From positions 1-64,000 of the forward strand of contig NZ_NRRG01000010.1 in assembly GCF_016583575.1 (NCBI RefSeq): 64,000 bases of DNA, written 5' to 3'. Within the stretch, counting starts at the first letter, position 1; each line of letters starts with the position of its first letter. The translations under genes were made by a program, and so were the position numbers. The notes beneath the pieces are model-generated. The model did no database searches. It saw nothing but the letters and a program-made list of their open reading frames with translations, and was not told where the DNA came from. This DNA is from Thiocystis violacea (GTDB lineage: Bacteria > Pseudomonadota > Gammaproteobacteria > Chromatiales > Chromatiaceae). This document shows, piece after piece, positions 9,941 through 16,323 of the stretch.

Positions 9941-10011
9941 ATGCCGGAATTCAACCGCCGACTCATCATCGCCCGGTCAAGGGATCGGTATGTATCACCC
10001 GGCCCACTGAC

Positions 10012-10188
10012 TCACCATGCGATGGGACCAAAGAATCCGAAGGCACTAAGCACGAAAAGAATCGCGACAACGATCACGATCGCATTCACGACCTTCTTGA
10101 CGGTGGCGTTCATCGGAATGTAAACATTGACCGCCCAGAGAATGGCTCCGAAGGCGACCAGGTTGATCACCAATTGAATATAGGCCAT
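10012..10188 (-). CDS. Thivi_2564-family small membrane protein, copy 1
   Basis: A 58-residue protein with two hydrophobic helices (about 4-24 and 33-52) joined by VYIPMNATVKKVV. The last residues read AFGFFGPIAW. It is clearly homologous to the 62-residue protein at 12338-12526; both share the ILW..N.YIPM pattern, a basic KK turn and the AFG..GPI end. The family, named from memory after a Thiocystis violascens locus, has no known function. A ribosome-binding site AGGA precedes the ATG. A copy of the palindromic element (10248-10261) lies 60 bp upstream. Inner-membrane location is inferred. Confidence 0.82.
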   Translation of the reverse strand: MAYIQLVINLVAFGAILWAVNVYIPMNATVKKVVNAIVIVVAILFVLSAFGFFGPIAW

Positions 10189-10247
10189 GACATTCGTCCT
10201 TTCATATGAGGTTAGGGTCAGCCTAGGACACCCCCGGACAGGTGTCT

Positions 10248-10261
10248 GTACGCTAGCGCAC
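10248..10261 (+). promoter_or_regulatory. Palindromic operator-like element, copy D (GTACGC-TA-GCGCAC)
   Basis: This element matches the recurring pattern GTnYGC-YA-GCGnAC followed by GGA. It lies 60 bp upstream of the first Thivi_2564-family gene, with its GGA flank pointing away from the gene. See the copies at 12596, 12696, 12746 and 13433. Confidence 0.6.
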
Positions 10262-10296
10262 GGAGGCGCCAGAAAGACGCCGGTGCGCCGCCGCGC

Positions 10297-10863
10297 TTAT
10301 TTTTTCCAGTAGAAGTCGACGCGCGACTGGCCCGAGGCACCGAGATGGACGTCTTTTCGCTGGGTTTCGTCCTGACCGCGTGGCCCCGTCGGGGTAACTT
10401 CCAGGCTGTAGTCGCCTGGCGGCAACTGGGCGTAGAACCAGGGGCCTTTCGACTCGGCGGTCAAGACCGACTCACGGCGCGCATCCAGAATGTTCACCCG
10501 CACCGCCGAGAGATACTCGCCGCTGCCTTGCGTGGCGAAGAGCAGGTGCAGATTGAACTGACTGGCGAGTGCCTTGAGTTCGCTGCGTTCACTTTCGCCG
10601 ACGCCACCCGAGACATAAGGAATACCGCCCTCGCTTTTGATCACGGATGACGACGGGATTGAAGAAGGTGATGCGCTGGCGCCATCGGCCGGGCGAATGC
10701 CATAGGTCGTCTGGGCCTCGGCCAACCGCAAGGCACCATCCGTGTGTATCAGTCGCAACGGAGCCTCATAGGTGTGCCAGGCGCCAAACGACGGCCCCGC
10801 GAGGCCACCGCAACCGAGTATCAGGCCCATTGTCATCAAGCGGAATTTCTGTATTTTTACCAT
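10297..10863 (-). CDS. Exported protein of unknown function
   Basis: A 188-residue protein. Residues 1-27 form a Sec-type signal (basic start, hydrophobic MGLILGCGGLAGPSFGA). The mature part begins WHTYEAPLRLIHTDGALRL. The middle is Ser/Pro-rich and low in complexity (about 60-75). Residues 105-188 have an all-beta pattern ending GPWFYAQLPPGDYSLEV, typical of carboxypeptidase-regulatory-like or transthyretin-like folds. Family membership cannot be stated precisely. No clear operator copy lies in front of it, and the ribosome-binding site is weak. It probably belongs to the same envelope cluster by position. Confidence 0.72.
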   Translation of the reverse strand: MVKIQKFRLMTMGLILGCGGLAGPSFGAWHTYEAPLRLIHTDGALRLAEAQTTYGIRPADGASASPSSIPSSSVIKSEGGIPYVSGGVGESERSELKALASQFNLHLLFATQGSGEYLSAVRVNILDARRESVLTAESKGPWFYAQLPPGDYSLEVTPTGPRGQDETQRKDVHLGASGQSRVDFYWKK

Positions 10864-10923
10864 GTAACCGAGCTCTTTTTAGTTATTGAAAGGCATCGAA
10901 CGTCGCGTGATTCAGGTCGCGGC

Positions 10924-12009
10924 TCAACCCTCCTGCAGCAGACTACGCAGGTCGGTAATCGCGGCATTGACGCGCGAGACATAGGAGGCCATCACCAGCG
11001 AATGATTGGCCATCGGCCCGAAGCCGGTACCATTGAGGATCATCGGGCTCCAGACGGCGTTCTGGGTATTTTGCAATTCACGGTTGATCTGCTGCAGGGA
11101 CACCAGGGCATTTTTATCCTTGAGCACCGATTCGAAATCGATCTCCATCGCCTGCAGGGTATGCAGCAACGCCCAGGTATAGCCCCGCGCCTCGAAAAAG
11201 ATATCGTCGATCTTGAGCCAGGGCGTCTTGGTCTTCGATTGAGCCGGGACCGGTGTCGACTGACGCGCGCTAGGCTCGCCGGCCAGGGCTGTATTAAGGT
11301 GGGCCTGACCGACCGCGTAGGACAGACGCTGCGCCAAGCTTCCCAATCGTTTTTCCACCACGATGAGATAGGCGGTCAAGTTGTCGGCGCGCGCGAAGAA
11401 CTGTCCATCCAAGGCTCGCTCGTCGGACAGCCGGCCCAAATAGCTATAGAGGGCGTCCGTGGCTTTTCGATACTCCGACTCGGTGGATGGCAGGATCCAG
11501 GAATCCGATTGGTAATTGAAATGGGGCTGCGCGATTTCCAGATCCTTGTCCTCGACCGACTGGGACTGGGCGCGACTGAAATCGTTACGCAGGGCCAGCA
11601 CCAGGTCTCGCATCTCGGTCAAGGCTCCGAATTCCCAGTTCGGGATATTGTCCAGATAGAGACCGGGCACACTGATGTCGTTGGTCAGATAGCCACCGGG
11701 TTTATCGAGCAGGGTCTCGGCGATCCGGATGGCGGTCGCCGTGGTGGTGACGCCTGGAACCAGCTTGCTCTCGTCGTTATTGACCAGAGACAAGGCATTC
11801 TCACGTACCTCGAACGTCGCGGGCGATCCTGACCAGACCAGCCCGAGAATGATGACGACGACGATATAAGTGATCAGAAACAGACCGCCGGTCCACCAGA
11901 ATCCCTTCTCTTTCCAGGTGCGCGGATCATAGTAGGTGACAACCTTCGTCACGCCCTTGGTCAGGCGTCCCTTGCCTGAAACTCTGTATGGTGATGAGAG
12001 ATCATTCAT
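10924..12009 (-). CDS. DUF2333 family membrane-anchored protein
   Basis: A 361-residue protein with one N-terminal transmembrane helix (about 37-60, FLITYIVVVIILGLVW) and a large, probably periplasmic helical domain. It matches DUF2333, an uncharacterised proteobacterial family, through its early YYDPRTWKEKGFWW motif and later YVSRVNAAITDLRSLL segment. The start at 12009 was preferred over one 16 codons earlier because GGAG precedes it at proper spacing and the protein then begins MNDLSSPYR. Function is unknown. Its position between small membrane proteins suggests a link to envelope maintenance. Confidence 0.85.
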   Translation of the reverse strand: MNDLSSPYRVSGKGRLTKGVTKVVTYYDPRTWKEKGFWWTGGLFLITYIVVVIILGLVWSGSPATFEVRENALSLVNNDESKLVPGVTTTATAIRIAETLLDKPGGYLTNDISVPGLYLDNIPNWEFGALTEMRDLVLALRNDFSRAQSQSVEDKDLEIAQPHFNYQSDSWILPSTESEYRKATDALYSYLGRLSDERALDGQFFARADNLTAYLIVVEKRLGSLAQRLSYAVGQAHLNTALAGEPSARQSTPVPAQSKTKTPWLKIDDIFFEARGYTWALLHTLQAMEIDFESVLKDKNALVSLQQINRELQNTQNAVWSPMILNGTGFGPMANHSLVMASYVSRVNAAITDLRSLLQEG

Positions 12010-12078
12010 TGCATTCTCCAGCTCCCTCCGTGGAGAGGGAGTCGCTAGGGTGACCATTGACGACCGAAAACCTGGACG

Positions 12079-12297
12079 CTAGCCGGATTTAGGCACGATC
12101 AGCATAAGCGCGCCCGCCAGGATCGCCGCCACGCCAGCCCATACTGGAATATTGACCGTCTCCCGATCCTGAACCGTCAATTCAAGGGGACCGATCCTGG
12201 CCTCCTGAGTCTCGGTTGGATAACTGAAGCCGCCATACGCCAAACCTAAACCACCGGCCACGATCAGCGCGATGCCCGCAAGATTCAATGCTTTCAT
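12079..12297 (-). CDS. Small two-helix membrane protein, unknown
   Basis: A 72-residue protein beginning MKALNLAGIALIVAGG, with hydrophobic helices at about 4-22 and 50-68 and a polar loop between them (TETQEARIGPLELTVQDRETVNIP). The start at 12297 was chosen because GGGAGCGGA lies upstream and because longer frames run into the preceding gene. It has no function that I recognise. It lies 40 bp after the second Thivi_2564-family gene and is probably cotranscribed with it. Confidence 0.75.
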   Translation of the reverse strand: MKALNLAGIALIVAGGLGLAYGGFSYPTETQEARIGPLELTVQDRETVNIPVWAGVAAILAGALMLIVPKSG

Positions 12298-12337
12298 GTT
12301 TTCCGCTCCCGCGATGATTATCCGATTCGTCGGTTCA

Positions 12338-12526
12338 CTACCCGACTCGTATCCCCGAGATGGGACCGAGCAACCCAAAAGCGGTCAGCAGCCAAAGAAC
12401 CACGACGATGATGACGACCACATTCAAGATTTTCTTGATGTTGCCGTCCATCGGGATGTAGTTATTGATCAGCCACAGGATGACTCCCACGACCACCAGG
12501 GTGACGACCAATGAAATTAAAGTCAT
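12338..12526 (-). CDS. Thivi_2564-family small membrane protein, copy 2
   Basis: A 62-residue protein with two hydrophobic helices (about 2-20 and 31-51) and the turn NNYIPMDGNIKKILN. It ends AFGLLGPISGIRVG. It is a paralogue of the 58-residue protein at 10012-10188 and of unknown function. The start is supported by AAGGAA upstream. The best copy of the palindromic element (GTTCGC-TG-GCGAAC, 12596-12609) lies 70 bp upstream. Confidence 0.85.
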   Translation of the reverse strand: MTLISLVVTLVVVGVILWLINNYIPMDGNIKKILNVVVIIVVVLWLLTAFGLLGPISGIRVG

Positions 12527-12595
12527 GGCAAATTTCCTTCATTCAGTGTTTGTGTGACGAGGCTTCAACGATAGTCCTCGGCCCGGCGGGCGTCC

Positions 12596-12609
12596 GTTCG
12601 CTGGCGAAC
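12596..12609 (-). promoter_or_regulatory. Palindromic operator-like element, copy C (GTTCGC-TG-GCGAAC)
   Basis: Perfect 6-bp arms with a two-base centre. On the minus strand it reads GTTCGCCAGCGAAC followed by GGACG, which puts the same flank next to the core as in the other copies. It is 70 bp upstream of the second Thivi_2564-family gene. Confidence 0.65.
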
Positions 12610-12695
12610 ACAACGATGGTCGACGCTGGCCCGGCGCACCGCGTTCCACGTTCAGCGTCCACTCGCTAGGCTACGGATAAATCCTGGCTGGTTCT

Positions 12696-12709
12696 GTACG
12701 GCAGCGCAC
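12696..12709 (+). promoter_or_regulatory. Palindromic operator-like element, copy E (weak)
   Basis: GTACGGCAGCGCAC differs from copy D at two central positions and lies between copies C and A. It is accepted because of its regular spacing and because GCGCAC is conserved. Confidence 0.45.
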
Positions 12710-12745
12710 ATAGGCCGTTCGACTCATCAGCGTTCCTTGCCCTAT

Positions 12746-12759
12746 GTTTGCCAGCGCAC
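12746..12759 (+). promoter_or_regulatory. Palindromic operator-like element, copy A (GTTTGC-CA-GCGCAC)
   Basis: The 17 bases TATGTTTGCCAGCGCAC (12743-12759) recur exactly at 13430-13446 in front of the Crp/Fnr-type regulator gene. The element lies about 175 bp upstream of the OsmB-like gene. Confidence 0.65.
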
Positions 12760-12932
12760 CGACGGATCCATGATCTTTCCTATAGGTTGTTTTCCATGCT
12801 TCGATCGTTTTGTGACTTGTTGTTCGTCCCGAACAGCCGTATCCCAGCATCGAAATCCGACCGGATCCGCTTTGACTCGGTCGTCAACACACAGGAAACA
12901 CCTGTCCATCAGCATCAGCGAGAGAGACTCAA

Positions 12933-13274
12933 GTGAACACGAGTACGAGCAAGACGAGCGGTTTATTGGCCTTGACCTTAGTGATCGGCCTGGCTGGCTG
13001 TAGCGGAATGTCAAGACAGGAACAAAGCACCCTGGCGGGGGCTGGCATCGGAGGAGTAGCCGGCTCATTACTGACCGATGGCAGCGCGGTTGGAACGATC
13101 GGTGGGGCGGCGGTCGGTGGCGTCATCGGCCATGAAGTCGGCAACGACAGGGACAATGACAGACGCGATGTCCGATACGGGAATGACAGACGCTATAGGA
13201 ATGATGGCGAATACAATAGGGCTAACCGGTACGACAACGAACGTCACGCCGGAAGCGATGGCCGCTACTGGTGA
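12933..13274 (+). CDS. OsmB-like glycine-zipper lipoprotein
   Basis: A 113-residue lipoprotein. The signal peptide ends in the lipobox LAGC, with Cys23 as the anchor. Residues 33-68 form a glycine-zipper segment (GAGIGGVAGSLLTDGSAVGTIGGAAVGGVIGHEVG), as in OsmB and the 17-kDa antigen or SlyB group. The tail (70-113) is Asp/Arg/Tyr/Asn-rich and probably disordered. E. coli OsmB is only 72 residues, so the charged tail is extra. The gene begins with an ATG after GAGAGACTCAAGTG-type sequence with a weak ribosome-binding site. Osmotic or envelope-stress induction is inferred from the family and from the upstream palindromes. Confidence 0.85.
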   Translation: MNTSTSKTSGLLALTLVIGLAGCSGMSRQEQSTLAGAGIGGVAGSLLTDGSAVGTIGGAAVGGVIGHEVGNDRDNDRRDVRYGNDRRYRNDGEYNRANRYDNERHAGSDGRYW

Positions 13275-13432
13275 TAGCCGCTATCCGAGCCGGTGGTGCC
13301 CCAATCGAGAGGATCGGCGCATGAAGGATGGGCACGCTTCGCCGTGCCCATCCACGACTTGGAGCACTACCGAGCGACGTACCCTCCCCGCCGCCGCCTC
13401 GCGACACCGAAGGCTGGTTAATCGCGCCTTAT

Positions 13433-13446
13433 GTTTGCCAGCGCAC
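13433..13446 (+). promoter_or_regulatory. Palindromic operator-like element, copy B, before the regulator gene
   Basis: GTTTGC-CA-GCGCAC followed by GGA lies 85 bp upstream of the Crp/Fnr-type gene. Its presence there suggests that the regulator may control its own gene. Confidence 0.62.
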
Positions 13447-13530
13447 GGAACGAGCGGATGTTTCAACCTACTTTCGACGCTACCCATGCCGTCCGTTCGG
13501 GCGTCGCCCTGACCCACGAAGAGAACGCGA

Positions 13531-14241
13531 GTGCTGCCTGTCGAGAACCCCGTCCTTTTTGTCAATCGTCTCCTGGCGACCCTGCCCGACGCGGATCGTC
13601 AGCGGATCCTGGCGAGTTGCGAGCCCGTCGAGCTTCACCTGGCCGAGGTGATCAGCGAACCCGGCGATCGGATTGACCACGTTTATTTTCCGACCAACAG
13701 CTTCGTGTCCATGCTGACCCCGCCCGACGGGCACGCCGGTCTGGAGGTGAGGCTGGTCGGTCACGAAGGGATGATCGGAACCCCACTCATCCTGGGGGTG
13801 GAGGTGACGCTGCTGCGCACACTTGTCCAGGGCGCGGGTTTCGCCTGGCGCATGACCCCCAAGGGATTCAGTGACGCACTCACCGAGAGCCGCGCGTTCC
13901 GGACCGTGCTCAATCGCTATCTGTTCGTGTTGACGAACGAGGTCGAGCGGATGGTCGCCTGCACCCGTTTCCATGTCCTGGAGGCGCGCCTCGCCCGGTG
14001 GCTATTGATGACCCAGGATCGTGCACGTTCAAACCATTTCCACATCACCCATGAATTCCTGGCCTCGATCCTCGGGGTGCGTCGCGTCGGCGTGACCAAG
14101 GCGGCGAGCGCGCTGCAACAGCGCCGACTGATCCACTATCGCCGAGGGGATATCGAGATTCTCGACCGCGCGCGGCTGATCGAGGCCGCCTGTGGCTGTT
14201 ACGGGGCGACGGAAGCCATGTATGAACGGATCATGGGTTGA
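13531..14241 (+). CDS. Crp/Fnr-family transcriptional regulator
   Basis: A 236-residue cytoplasmic DNA-binding protein. Residues 10-110 form a cyclic-nucleotide-binding-type beta-roll. A dimerisation helix follows (about 125-160, including EARLARWLLM). The C-terminal winged helix-turn-helix is near 174-210 (EFLASILGVRRVGVTKAASALQQRRLI). The recognition helix has RRVGVTKAA rather than the classic Crp RETVGR pattern, and the N-terminal cysteine cluster of Fnr is absent. Cys144, Cys221 and Cys223 are present; the last two form a CGC tail motif. The start is GTG with a poor ribosome-binding site. It lies downstream of the envelope-stress cluster and of copy B. That it binds the palindromes is inferred. 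Confidence 0.88.
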   Translation: MLPVENPVLFVNRLLATLPDADRQRILASCEPVELHLAEVISEPGDRIDHVYFPTNSFVSMLTPPDGHAGLEVRLVGHEGMIGTPLILGVEVTLLRTLVQGAGFAWRMTPKGFSDALTESRAFRTVLNRYLFVLTNEVERMVACTRFHVLEARLARWLLMTQDRARSNHFHITHEFLASILGVRRVGVTKAASALQQRRLIHYRRGDIEILDRARLIEAACGCYGATEAMYERIMG

Positions 14242-14585
14242 TGCGATGGACCGGCCGAGACGCCACATAGGGCGGCCGAGATTGATTGACGACGGCGCGC
14301 GGGCGACCACCGGCGACATTCGCGCCAAAGCGCGGATGCTCGACCAGCGTTGGCAGGAAGCACGTTAAGCCTGCTCCGGGTAGTGCCTTGATTCGTAGGA
14401 TGACGACAAACGAGCCGTCCCGTGGCGTGGGTGGGAGCGGCTTACAGCCGCGAACAATCTCGCGTCGGCACTCATCGCGGCTAAAAGCCGCTCCCACGAA
14501 ATCCTATCGATTGGGGCGCTACCCCTGCTCCTAGGCCAGCCGCTTCCTGGCTGACTTGGCTGACTCGATCTCTCGCAAGGGCCGT
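14242..14585. other. Intergenic region holding a REP-like element
   Basis: This 344-bp convergent gap follows the regulator and precedes the end of the leftward glycosyltransferase gene. Its main content is the paired palindromic element at 14431-14497. No gene is credible, and no T-tract terminator was seen. Confidence 0.6.
14431..14497. repeat. REP/BIME-like paired palindromic element, copy 1
   Basis: GTGGGAGCGGCTTACAGCCG starts the element, and CGGCTAAAAGCCGCTCCCAC ends it in inverted orientation. Each end also folds on itself (CGGCT..AGCCG). The same termini occur at 56927-57013 around a different centre. This is the usual form of bacterial interspersed mosaic elements built from two inverted REP units, which are thought to be mobilised by RAYT-type transposases. 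Confidence 0.8.
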
Positions 14586-15659
14586 TCAGCCGGCCAGCGC
14601 GCGATAGAGTTCCAGATAACGATCCATGATCGCCCGCCGGCCGAACTCCAGTTCCACCCGTTCCCGTCCGCGCTCCACCAACGCCGCCATCAGACCGTCA
14701 TCCGATAGGGTCAGCCGGATTCCCCGCGCCAGCGCGGTGGCGTCCTCGCAGGGGACGCTCCAGGCATCCTCGCCGTGACGAACCAGCTCGCGCGCCCCTC
14801 GGAAGCTCGCCGTCACCAGTGGCTTGCCCCAGGCCCAGGCCTCCAGGATCACGTTGCCCAGGGTCTCGGCGTCGAGCGAGGGAAAGACCACCAGATCCGC
14901 CATTTGCAGATAGGGCGCGGGATCGCGTTGCCAGCCGGCCCAGAGGATGCGGCCGTCCTGTCCAAGCGACTCGGCCTGGCTCCGCAGTTGGGAGCCAAGC
15001 GGGCCATCGCCGACCATGAGGAGCCGTAGCGGCCGGCCGGCGATGGTCTCAGGCAGCCGAGCCATCGCCTCGATCAGATAGCGCTGGCCCTTGACTGGAA
15101 CGAAGCGTCCGAGGGTCGTCAGCACCCAGGCGTCTTCGGGAATGGCGTGGCCGGCGCGCCGCTCGGCGACCAGCATCGGGTCGAGCGGGCGCGCCGGGTC
15201 GGCGAAGTTGTAGATGTGATGGATCCGCTCGGCGGGTAGTCCGTTGAGCACCATCCAGTCGCAGAGTCCCTTGGTGTTGCCGATCCAGCCGTGGGCATGA
15301 CGGTAGGGATCCAGGGCGTAGTAGCCGCCGAGGCGTGCCAGATGGATGGGACCGCCCCGCGTCGGGAGATGGGCGAGCCGGGTGGCGCGCCCCATGTAGG
15401 TCTGCACGATCCCTGGCTGAAGCGCGCGGATCAGCCGGGCGACCGCGCGCCGGGACCAGGGATCCCAGGTGGTGCGGTAGGGCAGGCGATGGACCGGCAA
15501 TGAACCCAGATCGAGTCCATCCAGGGCGCCTCCGTCGCGGATCGCCAGTTGAGCCGGGGCCTGACGCTCGGCGAGCGCGGCGCTGAAACGGATGAACCAG
15601 CGCTCGGCGCCGCCGAGGGCCTTGCTGGCGACCATTTGCAGGGTGGTGGGATCCGTCAT
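14586..15659 (-). CDS. Glycosyltransferase family 4 protein
   Basis: A 357-residue GT-B-fold transferase. The N-terminal part has the LGGAERW motif near residue 15, typical of GT4 enzymes. The C-terminal Rossmann half contains LTTLGRFVPVKGQRYLIEAM (about 180-200) and FPSLDAETLGNVILEAWAWGKPLVT (about 262-287), with the family's E-x7-E nucleotide-sugar motif. The sugar donor and acceptor cannot be told from sequence. No transmembrane segment is seen, so it is probably a peripheral inner-membrane enzyme acting on a lipid-linked or polysaccharide acceptor. The start has no clear ribosome-binding site; the next ATG is eight codons in. The gene is not obviously part of a polysaccharide cluster. Confidence 0.87.
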   Translation of the reverse strand: MTDPTTLQMVASKALGGAERWFIRFSAALAERQAPAQLAIRDGGALDGLDLGSLPVHRLPYRTTWDPWSRRAVARLIRALQPGIVQTYMGRATRLAHLPTRGGPIHLARLGGYYALDPYRHAHGWIGNTKGLCDWMVLNGLPAERIHHIYNFADPARPLDPMLVAERRAGHAIPEDAWVLTTLGRFVPVKGQRYLIEAMARLPETIAGRPLRLLMVGDGPLGSQLRSQAESLGQDGRILWAGWQRDPAPYLQMADLVVFPSLDAETLGNVILEAWAWGKPLVTASFRGARELVRHGEDAWSVPCEDATALARGIRLTLSDDGLMAALVERGRERVELEFGRRAIMDRYLELYRALAG

Positions 15660-15735
15660 GCGAGGGCGCCGCGCCGGGGTTCGGAAGCCGGTGATCGGCT
15701 CGCTGGACCATTCACCCGTCCCAGGCTGGGCCTCT

Positions 15736-16233
15736 TCATGGACCCATCGCCCGACCCACCATGGCCCGTAGCGCCGGGTGGGACATAAGACGCTGGATGC
15801 GGGGATCGGCGCGCAGACGCTCGATGTCGCCGGCGAGAATCAGTCGGGTCAGCTCGGGGTCGGCGAGAACGGCCTGGATCTCGGGGTCGTTCTGGAGCGC
15901 GGTGATCCCGTCCATCAGTCCTGGATCCTGAACCAGTCGCTTCTGAATGTCGGCGATCTCGTCGGCTCGGCGGTCCGGCGCGCCGGGGTCCGATGACTCG
16001 GCGCCGGGCCGGAGCGCGCGGATGCTGGACTCGGGGAGGATGACCTCGCCCAGGGTGGCGCTGCGCAGGCGGTAGCGCCCGCCGTCGATCGAGAGCAACT
16101 CGCCGCTGATGACGCTGCCATCGGTCAGTTCGACGCGGCTCTCCCCGGCCTGGACAGGCGCGAGCGGATACAGGGCGGACGCGGCCAGGATGAGTCCGGC
16201 GGCACCCTGGCGACTGGATATGACTGAAAACAT
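15736..16233 (-). CDS. Exported protein with repeated NDPE/DPEL motifs, unknown
   Basis: A 165-residue protein with a signal peptide (residues 1-29, cleaved near VQAGES). Residues 32-75 form a small beta-rich segment (VELTDGSVISGELLSIDGGRYRLRS) that could be an Sm/SH3-like barrel. Residues 100-165 are helical, with repeated Asp-Pro turns (QDPGLMDGI, QNDPEIQAVLADPEL, RADPRIQRLMSHPALR) resembling STI1/Hop DP-type repeats. The function is unknown. It is divergent from the Mrp operon, 90 bp away. Confidence 0.75.
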   Translation of the reverse strand: MFSVISSRQGAAGLILAASALYPLAPVQAGESRVELTDGSVISGELLSIDGGRYRLRSATLGEVILPESSIRALRPGAESSDPGAPDRRADEIADIQKRLVQDPGLMDGITALQNDPEIQAVLADPELTRLILAGDIERLRADPRIQRLMSHPALRAMVGRAMGP

Positions 16234-16323
16234 GGCGATTCCGGTTTGGATCGAGGCACGAAAAATCGATGGTATCCTTACCGCCTGGTTTTGAAACGGT
16301 GATCCATCACGGAAATCCTCCGC

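Larger units (their letters stand above)
12527..12932. other. Divergent regulatory region with three palindromic elements
   Basis: This 406-bp space separates the leftward membrane-protein genes from the rightward OsmB-like gene. It holds three copies of the palindromic element, whose left edges are at 12596, 12696 and 12746, that is 100 and 50 bp apart. No coding frame here is credible. No sigma-70 promoter stands out. Confidence 0.6.

Noticed and set aside
14431-14497. CRISPR-like repeat
   Set aside because: Only two inverted copies per locus, no spacers and no cas genes; the structure is that of REP elements.
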